Shown: positions 1-12,447, counted from the first letter of the stretch. The stretch is DNA of 64,000 nucleotides from Lepidurus packardi (GCA_023053545.1 JAKZAN010000007.1:682001-746000); one strand, 5' to 3'. The notes: generated from the sequence alone by a model not told the origin. Translations and numbers: made by a program.

Positions 1-2329
1 TAGGGTAACTGGAGGGGACGCGAAACGAAATAAATAGCTCCATAGAAACGAGCTAGTCCTGACAGTATTTGCCCTATTTAGCCTTCTCGTTTCAATTTCG
101 CAAAAAAGCTTCAAGTTACTATTACTAGTCAATTTCGTGTACCATGTGACAGGTGCCATGTAGGGTCCATGTGCAAATCAGATACACACGCTCTCTTTTT
201 GGATGTTCGGGGTTTCTATCCAACTTCAAGTTTTTACATCTTATCCCCGAAATTGTATGTGGATGGAGGGTATATGGATTTGGGGGGGGGATACCCCAGC
301 ATGTATTGAAAGATGAGAGAGCGCTTGCTCCTCGAACTAGGAGGAGGAAACTGTGAGGTAATGCGCACACTCTTAAGTCTCGAGCGATGAATTGTCCGCA
401 GACTTCGCTTGCTGCGTTTGTGAGAGCCGGGCATGTTGCCGGTGCTTCTTTTGCTCTCTGTTTGCGACAATTGACATCTCCACTGTGCAGTATCCCGTGT
501 TTCTTTTTTAATTAACTGCTTTTGATTGAGAACGTGTCTCATTGGCTGGCTACTGGGAACTTGCTCTGGCTTTTAACGTTAACCGGCATCTGTCGACCCT
601 AATTCTATGTTTTGGATTGGCACATGAGCGCATAGAACTTTCAGTGCTGTATGTTGTGTCTGACCATGCAGCGGTTGGCGAGATACTTGGTAACGTTATT
701 GTGATATTGTGACTTTCTAACCTGACTTTGTACAGGCATTCTCTTAGTGGGCGGGACTTTTTGTGTTGTTGAGTAACTCGAGTTACTTTCTGATACCTCT
801 CTTGATATTGCCTCAATTACTCAAGTGTTTTCATTTAACTACGAGCCATCCGTCTGACGGTATTGTTAGGACCGGCTTAATTACAGTATCGATCAGCAAT
901 CATCACATCCAAGCAATCCAAGGGATGCGGGAGTTGCAATTTTCTCTACTCCTAATGTGACGTACGGAGGACTCCTCACTGTCTCGCGCTGGTTTCCGTA
1001 TAACCTTTATTACGGCGACGTACGTTGTTTGGTAGCGCCCTAGGATCTTACCCTTCTGTGCTTTCATTAAGCACAACCGTCGTCCATCAAACTAGTCTTT
1101 CACCCTATATATCCCATCCTGAAACATTCATTAAACTTAGCACGGGGCCGTTTTGCCCCTTTATCATCGTCGCTCGACAAAAGACAATAGGACTTTTAAT
1201 TAAATCCTTTTTTCCCCGGTATTTTCCCATTGCGGGGTTGCTATGCATCAGATTTGTGGACAAACGGCACCCACGCAAGGACACACCGATGTGTTATCTT
1301 ATTTCTGCCGACTCTGACAACTCCATTGACATTTTATGGATGTTGGCAGTAGTTCTGCTAGGCGAACGGTGCCGGGCTGGAAGTTTGAAACGGCTGGGAG
1401 GAGTTTCTTCGGACACCCAGTGTGGTGGATCGATTCGCAAAATGTGTTCCTGTGCAGTACTTTCACTTGCTATTCCCCACAGTCATAATAACTCCAGTTT
1501 GTTTCAATTCCGTGCAAAGAGCCTTGTTGGAAACAACATGTAAATCACTTAAAACATAGTGAGTTCGAAAGATGCACTTATGCCTTGGCTGTTTCTTTGA
1601 ATACATAATTCCGTTTCCTAAAACCGTGGTTCCTAACCAACTAAACCTTTGAAAAGCTTTGTCTGAGTCTATCTGTTTGGATTCTGGTTATCCCTTAAAT
1701 ATTTAATTAATTAATTTTAGTTTACTTAGGTATTTGTAACTAGTAAAAAAAATTAAGATGGTGTAATGCGTTCGTCTCAAAGCAGAAGTGTAAAACTGAA
1801 AGAAAAAGAAGCTGGAAAGCGAACCCTAAAGTAAAAACATGGAGCCAGAAAAGTAAAAATCCAGAAAACGCATCGAGTAGGCAGTATATAGTGTTTTCCT
1901 GTACTGAAACCTTCTGATTCTAGTGAGCAATAAGGTCTAGTAGTGTTTGTTTAGAGGGTGCAAGACGAGGACGAGCCTAAAAATTTAATATCCTGCTTGT
2001 GTTCGAGAAAGATTGGAGTTGGGAGAATCCAAAGATGGACGAGGCGTAGTCAGTGATTTGATCGGGAAAAAAGCACCGCTGCTGTCGTCTCCCAGGGAAG
2101 ATTGGGCATGTCGATTTGGTTTCTTCCCCTCGTGTAATATTTTGTAGCCCCATTTGCTTCAGAAGTTAGGGCTTTGGTTGAAAAATATAGCCAAGTCTTA
2201 CAGGGACTGAACGTACGTTATTTTTTTAAAAACAAAATTGCTGAAAAGCGAAGCGTAACTTTTTTTTTATAGATGAATGGAATTGACTATTGATTAATCC
2301 TATTCTGGCTTATTGTTTCTCTTTTCCAG
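1..2329. other. upstream flank, no gene recognised
   Basis: No coding exon can be supported here, although the adaptor gene that follows must have at least one exon upstream of 2330. Open frames exist (the longest is 1025-1543 on +), but their translations show no domain, low-complexity hallmark or splice-consistent extension. A run of nine G lies near 282. A TTAATTAATTAATT stretch lies near 1700. The 3' edge, 2300-2329, is the pyrimidine-rich tract and AG of the acceptor for the first visible exon. Promoter and 5'UTR could lie here or further upstream. Confidence 0.5.
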
Positions 2330-5300
2330 GGATTGGATAGCGTGAGTTCATCTCGACCTTTGTCTGCTCCTGATGTGGATACATTGCATTTCAATCCGCC
2401 GCGAATCGATAGCTACAGGTTTTCTATGGCTAATTTGGAAGGTAAGACTTGAGGGCTCCTTTGTTCTACTGTATCTATCAAGTTTATGTAATTCCCCTGT
2501 TTTAGATTCACAAGACATAGAATTGGACGCAATTCTAAGGGAACTTTGCGCATTAGGATCTCAATTTGACCAAGAGATTGCCACTAAAAATGAAGGTGGT
2601 CCCGCCCTTGCAAATAAACCAACTCCTGGTAAACCCTTTATTGATTTTCTTTTTTTGCCATACTATATCTCTTTCTTTATTACAGCTATTACAGAACAAA
2701 GCCGGCCTCTTACCGGTACTGTTCACAGACGAACTCATTCTCGTTCAAGTTCTGGTGGCCAAAAACTGCATCCAGATGGCAATGAGCCTCGATCCGATCC
2801 AGGTGAGGACTATTCTTCGACCTGTTTACGGACTGAAAGAGACAACGAGATTTTTCTTTTCTTTACAGGATGTCGTACAGACTCCCCAGACACCGATTCA
2901 GCCTTTTCAGATAACATCTCTATGCTTTCAAGTGAAAGCTCCGCCTCTTCAGGAGCTTCGGCAGCTCGAACGGACGCTTCCAAGTCTTCGGGGACATCGG
3001 GCACATCGACAGCATCCGGAACGTGTTCTCCTTCGCAAGCTGAAATTGCAGCCAGGCTTAAAGCGGAGAAGATTCGCTTAGCTTTAGAGAAGCTGAAAGA
3101 AGCAAATGTCAAGAAGCTTTTCATCAAAGCCTTCACTGCAGACGGTTCTACCAAATCCTTGCTAGTTGATGAAAAAATGACTGTAGGACACGTCACCCGG
3201 CTCTTAGCGGATAAGAATCACGTACGCATGGATCCCAAATGGACGTTAGTGGAGCATTTACCGGATTTACACATGGGTATGTTTTCGGTCCACTTGAACG
3301 ACTGGGTTACCTACAACCCCATTTGCTAAGTGGACTACTTAATAATCTGTTAACTTTATCAATGCAGAACGGGTTTACGAAGATCATGAAATGTTGGTGG
3401 ACCAGCTCATGTTGTGGACCCGGGATTCGAAAAACACTCTGTTATTCGTCGAGCGACCAGAAAAATATGACTTGTTTCATGCGCCTGAAAATTTCCTTCT
3501 GGTCGGGAGTTCCTCTGAACGAGATCGCCGGTTGGATGACGAAGCCAGATCAAACTTGTTAGACGTAAGCTTTCACTTTTATGTTTTGTAAACGTAAATA
3601 AAAAAAACTTGCTTATTTGGTCTAGCTTTTAAGTTAAGTTTAAAATTTAGGCGTTTTTTTTTTTTTACTCGATTTGAAACTCAAAAGGCTTTATGTACTC
3701 AATGTCTTCCATTCCTAGGAAAAAGCTAACGTGGATTACTTTTTATTTTTTCCAGGAATTTTTTTCGAGCTCTGGGGTTGGTGTGCCCGAAATTGAAGGT
3801 CCTTTGTATCTTAAAGCAGATGGGAAAAAGGCTTGGAAGAAATATTATTTCGTCTTGCGAGCATCCGGATTATATTATTGTCCCAAAGGCAAATCCAAAT
3901 CGTCGAAAGATCTTGTTTGCTTGGCTACTTTTGAAGCCAACCAAGTAAGAAACAAATTTGCTTAGGTTACGAAGAAATTAATAATGTTGTTCTATGGCTT
4001 CAAAAGGTTTACGAAAGCGTGGGCTGGCGAAAGAAACACAAAGCTCCCACGGAGTTCGGATTTGCACTCAAACATCCCAAGTTGCAGTCAAAGTCTTCCA
4101 AGTTTATCCGGTATCTCTGCGCAGATGATGTCAGGACAAGAGACCAATGGGTTATGGGCATACGTATTGCCAAGATTGGACGAGCTTTATGTGACAATTA
4201 CCGAGCACTGGTGGATGAGTTAGCGCAAGAGGATCTGGATAAATTAGCTCAAGCTCGCAGTTGTTCTTTGGCGTCAGTGCAAGCCGCACCCAACACTGGT
4301 GAGCAAGAAGAAGAAGAGGAGGAAGAACCAAGACTACAAATTAAAGAAGAAGACGAAGAAGGAGACGAGGAAGATGATTGCATAACTCCTGTGGGCACAC
4401 TTAACCGAGGAACATCCATTGCCGGTAACTGATTGATAAATAACATTGGCCAGAAGCTTATATTATTTTAATTTGTATATTGTTGGACTAGAACGATCAT
4501 TATCCCGACAAGACAGCCTACTAAGCCGTGGGTCTTCTGACTCTTCTTCGGGATGTCTTTCAGAACCTTCATCGGGAAATACACCTACCTTTGAGCACGC
4601 CTTCGACTCCGATTTCCCAATGGGTACAATCAAACGAAAGCCCTCGATGACTCCCAAACTGCCCCTCACCTCCACTACCAGACTTCTCGTGAAAGAAGTC
4701 CAAGACGCTGTAGATGGAGAAGTAACTGAAGCTGGCAACGTTGCTCGAAATTCCCAACGCCATAGTTTCCGAAAATCGCTCACCGAAGAAGTGAACACCA
4801 TAAGACGAAAAGTGTCCACGAATACTCCGCCCATATCGCAGAACAACACTGGTAAAATGTTCGAAGTCGATTTGCTCCCTTTGCCCCCTCCCCCTCTAGA
4901 GTTGCTGGAGAATTTCGGCGATGAAGGTCCTCTAAGTTTACCGCCGCCACCTCCGGAACTTTTTGGTTCCACTTTTGATTTGTCCGACCTACCTTTGCCT
5001 CCTGAGGAGTTACTTAATCCAGCTGCCACAGAAACGACTTCCCCTGTTAAAAGCCTACCCCCAAAAGTGCCTCCCAAACCTGCCATTAAAACGACGGCTT
5101 GCTTTTCGCGGAAGGAGTCTTCCGAAGCTATATATGGCAATAGCCCAAGCTTGCCGTATATTAGTGAAGCCGAACCAGCCCCCATGATGCCAAAACCCAT
5201 TCGCAAAAACTCGCAAGGGGAAATTTCCAACACAGGAACGAAAAGCCCGAAAAAGCGCATCACTTTCAGCGACGTGACCGAAACGGTTCCCAGCAAGTTA

Positions 5301-5843
5301 CCGCCTCCTGCCCCGCCCAAGCGAAATGATGGCACCCGTCTTTCGCTCCCACATCCGAAACCTTTGGCAATCCCACAAAAACTAAACTCACCCGGTTCCA
5401 CTGTTACTCCCCCGCGTGATTTTCTGAAGGATTTGCAACGAGTCATGCAAAAGAAATGGCAAGTATCCCAGAAATGCAAAGCTGATCTAGCGGTCACGCC
5501 ACACGAGGTGCTAGGTTTCCGGGATCCCGTCATTTTACCGACAAACTATAATGAAAGCTCTGTTAGTGCTTGGGTCCGAGAGCACTATGGGAATGAAGAA
5601 ATCCCGCCGTCCGGAGGTGGTGACAATTTGGTCTACGAAAACGTTTTCGTTCCGGGCAATACTAGTAGTGATGATATCTATCAAAACAGTGTCGAGTTAC
5701 GAAGTTATCCACATCCTTATATACCTTCCCACAGCCCCGTACATTCTTTTCGATCAACCGGAAGCGAACAGGTGTCCAAGAAACCTCCACCGCCTCCGCC
5801 TAAACGAAATGAGACCACTCATTTATCTACCCGGATCCATTAA
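2330..5843 (+). CDS. pico: MIG-10/lamellipodin/RIAM (MRL) family adaptor, 5'-partial
   Basis: Eight exons with GT-AG borders and consistent phases: 2330-2441, 2506-2628, 2686-2802, 2869-3276, 3368-3564, 3756-3944, 4007-4424, 4492-5843; 971 codons plus stop. Visible order: a YRFSMANLED motif near residue 30 and a leucine-rich helix (DIELDAILRELCALGSQF) matching the conserved N-terminal region of the family; a Ser/Thr-rich linker; a basic coiled coil (~175-195, AARLKAEKIRLALEKLKEAN); a Ras-association domain (~195-290); a PH domain (~329-440, from PEIEGPLYLKADG to RTRDQWVMGIRIAKIG); then ~500 residues rich in proline with Ena/VASP EVH1-type and SH3-type motifs, and a conserved FLKDLQRVMQKKWQVSQK block. 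MRL proteins link Ras-family GTPases and phosphoinositides at the membrane to Ena/VASP and actin at the leading edge. The start codon is not visible: the first exon opens at an acceptor in frame, and the family has a further N-terminal segment. A second donor at 4298/4299, in the same phase, would drop an acidic stretch of 42 codons. Confidence 0.93.
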
Positions 5844-6270
5844 TATAGGTTTTCGATTGGAGTGCCTTTGAGATGAGGTGACCCATAAGTGATACTGAGC
5901 TGCGTAGCAGGCTAAATGGATGTGTATAATTTATGCTTGTATAGTGTAAAAAAAAAGACGTACGCTGTTGTTATATTAGTCATTCTGACCTGGAAGTTTT
6001 GTTAACCTCCTTACATTGTTAGTGGAAGTTATCTTTGATTTGTATTATCCTAGTATACTTTCCCTTTCTATCTGTGAACCTCAGCTCTTTACGTGTCCAA
6101 TATGACCGTCGGTCTTACAGAAATTATACGGGAGAATTAAACAGTAGGTTATACTAAATTAGAGGGTGGGCAAAAACACTTGGACTTTTTTCTCTTCATT
6201 TGTTGTCAGGTGCCAAACTCATTGATTGGTTTATCTTTTCTTGATTTAGTGAAAACAAGAGCGTTTTGTA

Positions 6271-6276
6271 AATAAA
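6271..6276 (+). promoter_or_regulatory. candidate poly(A) signal AATAAA for the MIG-10-like gene
   Basis: AATAAA lies 428 nt after the stop codon at 5843, followed by a T-rich stretch. It is the clearest + strand signal before the converging gene. Confidence 0.5.
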
Positions 6277-6587
6277 ACGGTTCCTTTATTGTCTTGATTT
6301 TGAGTTTATTACTTGGTTTTATGCTATACTAACCTTGGTCTTTTATAATCGGTACGGTAGTTCGTGGTGCAACCGACAGCAATGATTAATAAACCATATA
6401 TTTTCAAATCAATTGATTTTAGTTTACTGTTTTAGTGTGAATCGGTTTCATTAAGACGGGTGTTTCATAGGCATCTCTACGAAACTTATGCGGACTAAAC
6501 TACGTTAGTAGTAACATAGGATACAGTGTTAATAACATGGAACAACGAATGAAGCATATCGAAATAATCAGATTAGGTTGAAATATA

Positions 6588-6593
6588 TTTATT
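6588..6593 (-). promoter_or_regulatory. candidate poly(A) signal AATAAA for the COMM-domain gene
   Basis: TTTATT on + reads AATAAA on -, about 60 nt downstream of the stop codon at 6654. Confidence 0.5.
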
Positions 6594-6653
6594 CAAAATT
6601 AGAAAACAAATCTGAGACAAGTTTTAGGGATTCCCTTGAAGCCATTTTAATAA

Positions 6654-7320
6654 CTAAGCGTTAAAACTGGCACTGAGTCTTAGGCTTTGGCATGCTTCTT
6701 TTAAACTATTGACTAAATCTTCCAATTCCAAAGTTGTGGCAGAAAACTTGAGCTTTTCTTCTGGATTGAAGGCTTCAGTGCTCAATTTGACAAAATAAAG
6801 CAGTTCACCAACATCGTCAGAATCCTAATAATAATACAATCAAATGAAACTATCTAATGCATGCAATTTCTGTAGTATAAAAGTTATTACCAGAATTTTT
6901 AAATCAAGTCTCCAGTCTAGACCAACAATTCTTGGGAATGTGGAATTGAATGTGCTCATCAAAGATATCATGTCTTTTTTTCGTGCTTTATATTCTGTCA
7001 AAAAGCTGGATATTCTAGATGCCGGCCATTTGCATGCAATTAATATCTTTGTCAGCTCATCATTCGTTAAGTCTGCTTTTGCTGCTTCCAAAGTCAATAC
7101 TCCAAGTGCAACGAATATATCCTTATGCTCTGAGGAGGACATTTCTTGTATATAAAAGTTACTTAATTTATTTTTGTTTACCGGTATCACAGCTTACAGA
7201 AGATTTGAGTTGCATGCTAGCCAACAGGTTTTCGCAAACAGATTTGTGTAAGTATTCCAATTGCGTGTCATTAATATTACCGGCTTTCGTGAGCGCTTGC
7301 ATGCATTCAGACGACAACAT
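6654..7320 (-). CDS. COMM domain-containing protein (COMMD3-like)
   Basis: Three exons on -: 7320-7182, 7129-6891 and 6824-6654 (stop TAG at 6656-6654), giving 182 aa. Both introns are short (52 and 66 nt) and GT-AG. The first junction (donor ACCG|GTAAAC, acceptor CTCAG|AGC) forms a Glu codon and keeps frame; reading through instead would give a false downstream start. The N-terminal ~110 residues are predicted helical, as in the family. The COMM domain begins at LDWRLDLKIL (117-126) and ends in a leucine-rich helix (ELEDLVNSLKEACQSLRL). COMMD proteins assemble into the Commander complex with CCDC22/CCDC93 and act in endosomal recycling, cullin control and NF-kB restraint. Length is near the family norm (~200 aa). 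Assignment to COMMD3 rests on the TLEA..K and C-K-(3-4)-RI-x-x-F-x-TEY pattern before the domain and is tentative; COMM-domain membership is firm. Confidence 0.88.
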
Positions 7321-8056
7321 TTTTTGAGTAACTATCCACAAAAATATAAAATATTTTAACTTAAGAGGAAAAAATTACTTATAACTAATTGGACTACCAT
7401 GGGCTATTCTTTATCTCTTTACTGTAGCGCAGTTGAAACACTGCTTTTCTAATCTCCGTTCGTCTCCCCGTTCTCGTTGTATTGTTCCACGCTCCAACCG
7501 TAGTTTCCCGTTTCGTGTTTCTTTACGTGTTTACAAGCATGAAGCGGGGCGGGAAGTGTGTTGGTAGTCACGTAGAAACCAAGGAGCATCTAGCAAAGAT
7601 GGCGACTATGGGAAACTTTGAAGCCACTAACGCCCTCCCTTTTCAGGCCCTGAACTTCCAAGAAAAAAACGCGAAATTTGATGTTTGGTGATTTGAGTTT
7701 TTCTCTACTTGTGTGTTTCAAACTACAGTAATAGTAATGTAGAGAAACCTATTCTTTGACTTCTGGCATAGAGTTCATGCAAATCGGCCTTCAAACAAAT
7801 CTGCTGGATGCAAAAAGCCTCAATTCTACACGATTTTTGCATGTCTCAAACAAAGAGCAAAACAAAGTTTAGTTCGGGGCCTTAAAAGCGTGTCGTTAGT
7901 ACCGAACCGGTAATAAAAGTCCTTTTTACTTTCGTCCTATAAAAGTCCTTTCCTATAGTGTCGGCTCTACACTAAGTGCTCTATGGCATTCGGTAACCCC
8001 CAAAACTTTTGACATAGAAAACAAAATCGGACGCCTGAAAGACGGCCAGTAAAAAT

Positions 8057-8124
8057 CTATCAAATGCTATCAAGTTGTATCAAACTCGATCAACTGTATC
8101 AAATTCTATCAATTTGTATCAAAA
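8057..8124 (+). repeat. degenerate 10-bp tandem repeat, TATCAA core
   Basis: Seven consecutive decamers each carry TATCAA (once GATCAA) followed by four variable bases, so the fixed hexamer recurs every 10 bp, about one helical turn. Confidence 0.8.
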
Positions 8125-8228
8125 TTTCTCCGAAATGCGAACTAAAATGCGAACCAAACGCGAAATGCGAAACGACTGTGTTTTCAAGTGCTATCAAGTG
8201 ATTTTGTCATTATTATTATTGTAATTAT

Positions 8229-8250
8229 TAGTAGTAGTAGTAGTAGTAAT
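8229..8250 (+). repeat. TAG trinucleotide microsatellite
   Basis: About seven uninterrupted TAG units. Confidence 0.85.
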
Positions 8251-10161
8251 AGCCCACTAATTGCGCGATAATAAGATTCTGTATTAAAAACAGCGCGCTC
8301 AATCAAGGCAGTTAGGTATGATTCACGCCAGTAAGGAATCTTAATCCGCAAACTTGCGACAAAATCTGTGAACTCGTCCATGTTAACCGTTTGTTTATGT
8401 TAAAGGAAGGTATAATAGTGGGCTACAAAAGCTTAACCCACTCGTGCCAACCACAAAGGAGCCGATTGAAACGAAATGAAAATATCTGGGTTATGCTGGC
8501 CAATATTTATAGGCCTGCTGCTGCAAAGTTAAACCTAAGAAAAATTTGTTTTAGACAATTCCATCGAATTTGAATAGTGCGCGATACTGGAACGGCCGCA
8601 AGCGGCGCTTTGTACAACATGCAGCCTCAGTTGCGCTCGAAAAGTCGAACAAGCTACATGTTCAGACATAAACTTTTATTATGCACAACTTTATATATAG
8701 AATAGTTGTGTTTTTAGCTGAATTTACGTAACTTCGTCTGTCTGCAGTTACGAACAACATTCCTGTTAATCTATAAGCATTAATTCAGCTTCATTTGTGG
8801 ATTTTGTGCGTGTTTTCAGTGAGAAGTTTCATTCCAACGTTTGGGCGTGTAGGCTTTTTTTAACGTCTAAAACGGACGATTTCGTGAAATTTGGGCTGGA
8901 CAAGCTCAAACAAGATGCGTTATTCTTTTAAACCTTTTGCCTGCTCCAGTTGGTAATTATTATTTGAATTTTTTTAGGAGAGGCATCCTTATTTCTTCGC
9001 CTGTTATTCAAATAAAGCTGAGTGAAAACATAGCATGTCACGTGGGAGAGTTATGTGTGAGATTAAGGAAAGATATTTTCAAATGTATTTAACTGTTTAA
9101 TTTAATGCAATAGATCAGTAATAATAAAAGGAATAAAATAGGTCAGACCTCTTTAAGTCGCAGCTCTCGTTTTTATGACGTTCTTATGAATTCGGCTTAT
9201 TAGTTAGTTATTTATACATGTAACCGAATGTTTATATTTCTCCATTCATACATCGTTGTAAGCAATTGTAAGCTTTTCGCCTTAATCCCCAAGTGTGGCT
9301 AGGAGACGGAGTTTAGCCTGACATAGGCTTCAAATGAAGATAATGTTGGGTAGTAACGCAGGGAATCCCAAGTCGACTTATTCACTCTTCCTTTTCGCTT
9401 TGATACGTTGGACGAGTTCTACAACCCACCAAATTGTTCTTCCCACCTGCCACCCTCTTTCCGCGGTCTACATGGCGAAGATCCTGCAAAACAAACATAG
9501 AAGGGGGGAAACGAGTTAGTCGGAAACCATACACACGAGTCAAAGGCTAAATCCTAAAACCGACGTTTTCTTTCGAACCCAAATGGCTTTCTGAACCTTT
9601 TCAAAAGCTTTCCTGTTGGCATAAATTGCAACAATGAATTCAGCATTTTTCCTTTTAGCGCCCCTTCAAAAGAATGCGTACAAAGACTCAAATGAGAAGC
9701 AAAATTGACTCAAAGTTTGAGAATTTAACACCAATTTGGGGAAAACGAAAAGGTTGCCTCGACTTCGTCTTGAAAACACCGAAAAGATCTTGAAAACACC
9801 GCGGAATTGAAGAAAATTCGCCAAGGGACCAGATCACAGGGATTTCACATCGTCCAACACAAAGCGCTACTCTTTCCAAACCCTATTAGGGAAAATTAGC
9901 ACCGAAAAGGCTATAAACTTACTGTAAGACCGTCAGAGGATCAAATCCACCAAGGAGTCCCACGTCGACTCGAAAGGAAACGTGAAAATAAACGAGAAAA
10001 GCATGAATAGAATTGCAATGAACACGACACGTTCTCTTCCGGGCGCTTTCTCAGAAATGGGCAAGAAATGACCCTCACTGGGATTAAAACTAACTCAAAA
10101 ATGACTCAATGCGGCAAGTTTGACCGAAATAAAACACTTCTGGCCGAGAACTGTTTCATTC

Positions 10162-10206
10162 TTCCAAACCCAAAAGCTTCGCGTGGCGAAGCTTTTGGGT
10201 TTGGAA
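10162..10206. repeat. perfect hairpin, 21-bp arms, 3-nt loop
   Basis: The arms start TTCCAAACCCAAAAGCTTCG and are exact inverse complements around a GTG loop. A direct repeat, GGATTAAAACTAACTCAAAA, occurs before (~10081) and after (~10247) the hairpin. The form is that of a snap-back (template-switch) duplication or a tiny foldback element rather than a transposon with a target duplication. Confidence 0.85.
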
Positions 10207-10729
10207 TTAAAATTAATTAGATTAGATAGAATTAATTTTGGGTTTGGATTAAAACTAACTCAAAAATAGTAAAAAATGGATTGTAAAAAATCGAGTTAAT
10301 GTAGGGTTGTCGACTGCAAATCCACCTCAAATTCATTGGACGATATTGTCTCCTACATAGGGAATAGCTGACACTAGGTTGGTGATTACTGTTGCCCCCC
10401 AACCCTGTAAACGAGATGGAAGTTAGTTACTAACAATGTTATCAATATTTAAATTCAATAGAAAAGAATGTACTCAGCCAGAAATGTCCACAGACGAAAC
10501 TTTTCCCCCCTGCCTGGCGGCGTCTTCACGTTTTTCAGTCGAGGCTTCCACCACCAGTTTGGCCCCTGACCCCAGAAAAGTTTTCGCTGTATTTGCCATT
10601 TAAGGCCTCTTGTATGGCACACCGAAGACTTGTCTGTCCCCCCAGGAAGTTAAAATGTTGCAGCTAAAGACTTAACCGACCACAACACTTTTGAACTCCT
10701 GGCATACCTTTTCTTCTGGTTCTCCTGGC

Positions 10730-11055
10730 GAGAGTGTACACCCCCACACGAACACAAGAAAGAAAGAATAAAATCATAAAATCAGTATTAATCATAATAT
10801 TACCCCAAGGAATTTGAGATTCAAACTAATAAAGACACATCTAAGCTAATTACAGGTGCAATATAATATGGCAAATAATTAGATATAAAAGGAAATGTTT
10901 GTTCCTTAGTAAACAACTTAATAGCATCTGCAAATGGTTGTAAAAACCCTGCAAGGCCAACTCTATTTGGACCTTTGCGTAATTGAATATACCCTAGCAG
11001 CTTTCGCTCAAAAAAATCAAGAAAGCAACTCCAACTAACCCCCGATATTAAATAA
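10730..11055 (-). pseudogene. nad1: nad1 fragment (N-terminal part), NUMT left end
   Basis: Read on -, the [15 protein letters not shown] and [19 protein letters not shown] blocks of NADH dehydrogenase subunit 1 are plain. The first ~15-20 residues before them look eroded and out of frame, and a T insertion breaks the downstream frame near 10815. The fragment stops at the NUMT edge at 10730 and overlaps the other nad1 piece at 22600-23346. Confidence 0.88.
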
Positions 11056-11090
11056 CTTATTTAAGAAAACATCTCTCATAAGCTGAGGTA

Positions 11091-11151
11091 CTAATTGTGA
11101 TATATTCACATAAATAGATTCTAAATCTATCACACTTCTCTGCCAAATTAG
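11091..11151 (-). tRNA. trnL1: trnL1 (TAG), NUMT copy
   Basis: The anticodon loop reads GATTTAGAATC on -, with acceptor arms near CTAATTG/CAAATTAG. It sits between nad1 and rrnL as in arthropod mtDNA. Confidence 0.8.
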
Positions 11152-12447
11152 TAAACAATATTAATATTATTCTCAGTATAAAGCCTCACTTTCTTCATTT
11201 AATCTTTTCGTACTAAAATGAAATCAAAAAATTTGAAGATAGAAACCAACCTGGCTCACGCCGGTTTGAACTCAGATCATGTAAGAATTTAAAAGTCGAA
11301 CAGACTTTCCTTTATAACAGCTGTGCCATAAGGATATCTTAATCCAGCATCGAGGTCGCAAACCTTCTCATCGATAAGAACTCTCCGAAAAAATTACGCT
11401 GTTATCCCTAGGGTAACTTAGTCTTATAAACCAAAATCAAGGGTCATTATATTTCTATAAAATCATATTTATTATTAAAAAGAGATATTTATTTCTTTCA
11501 GTCGCCCCAACATAATATTTATTTATAATAAGCCGTAACTAACCAATCTTTTTATTATAAATTTAATAAAGATCCATAGGGTCTTATCGTCCCTCAAAAT
11601 TATCTAAGCTTTTTCACTTCAAAATAAAATTCAAATTTTTACAATAGAGACAGAAATTTTCTCGTCCAGCCATTCATACCAGCCTTCAATTAAAAGACTA
11701 ATGATTATGCTACCTTCGCACGGTCAAAATACCGCGGCCATTTAAAATAATTCATAGAGCAGGCTATACCTTATATTATAACATAAGGAGATGTTTTTGA
11801 TAAACAGGCGAAAAATAGGTTTGCCGAGTTCCTTAATTGTAATTCACAAATTAAACTACTTGTAATTAATATTCTACTCATAGCTACATTGTTTAAATTC
11901 TTATTAAAATTTAGCATTTATCCTAATATAAAATGTGAATTTTAATTAAATAATTTCATAACAAATGTAAATTATAACATTATTTCAAATTATCGCTATT
12001 TCTAAGCATAAAAACATAACTCATTTTTCTTTAAATTACACAAAATTATTAATAGGAACTGAAGCTAATCCCTCAAACCCTAACCTATATATTATCTTCA
12101 CTATTAATTTAGATAAAAATAAATAAAAAAGTAAATTAAATTTATTTCTTAGGAAACCAAATATCAAAGAAACCGATTAATATTTCACTGCTAATAACTT
12201 ATTAAAAATTATAATGATACATAAATATTTATAAGCTATTCGATCTTTCTTTTTTGGGAATTTCAAATAAATAAAATTTATTAATAGCCCCCTGATACGC
12301 AAGGTACGATTATTAATATCTGCTTTTTTAAAATTATCCTTTTCAGTACTATTTTACTATCGCCAAACACAACCTTTCATTACTAATTACTTAATCAAAA
12401 AATATTAAAATTATTTTTCCTATAATAATAAGCAATAATTTTATTTT
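11152..12447 (-). rRNA. rrnL: 16S rRNA (rrnL), NUMT copy
   Basis: The conserved 3' half is obvious on -: the peptidyl-transferase region (around 11360-11420, + strand contains TGTTATCCCTAGGGTAACTT) and the block around 11230-11290 with AACCTGGCTCACGCCGGTT. The ends are set by the flanking trnL1 and trnV. It is a nuclear copy and not expected to work in mitoribosomes. Confidence 0.88.

Larger units (their letters stand above)
5844..6653. other. convergent 3' intergenic region with both poly(A) signals
   Basis: About 800 bases separate the stop codons of the + strand adaptor and the - strand COMM-domain gene. The stretch holds the presumed 3'UTRs of both genes and no further gene that I recognise. 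Confidence 0.7.
7321..10161. other. intergenic region, no gene recognised
   Basis: The first ~150 bases upstream of the COMM-domain start must contain its promoter, but no clear TATA/Inr pair is visible. A short open frame at 7482-7691 (+) has no recognisable product. The rest is AT-rich with small repeats listed separately, and a local duplication of a TCTTGAAAACACCG block near 9768-9800. Confidence 0.6.

Noticed and set aside
1025..1543. 172-codon open frame on +
   Set aside because: No domain, no compositional sign of coding, no splice partners; stop-poor stretches of this length occur by chance in this GC range.
2428..2430. ATG at 2428 as start of the MIG-10-like protein
   Set aside because: It is in frame, but the codons before it (GLDSVSSSRPLS...DSYRFS) belong to a conserved part of the family and open directly at a splice acceptor, so the true start lies upstream.
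7482..7691. 69-codon frame on + divergent from the COMM-domain gene
   Set aside because: No conserved feature and no splice continuation; more likely promoter or 5' flank.
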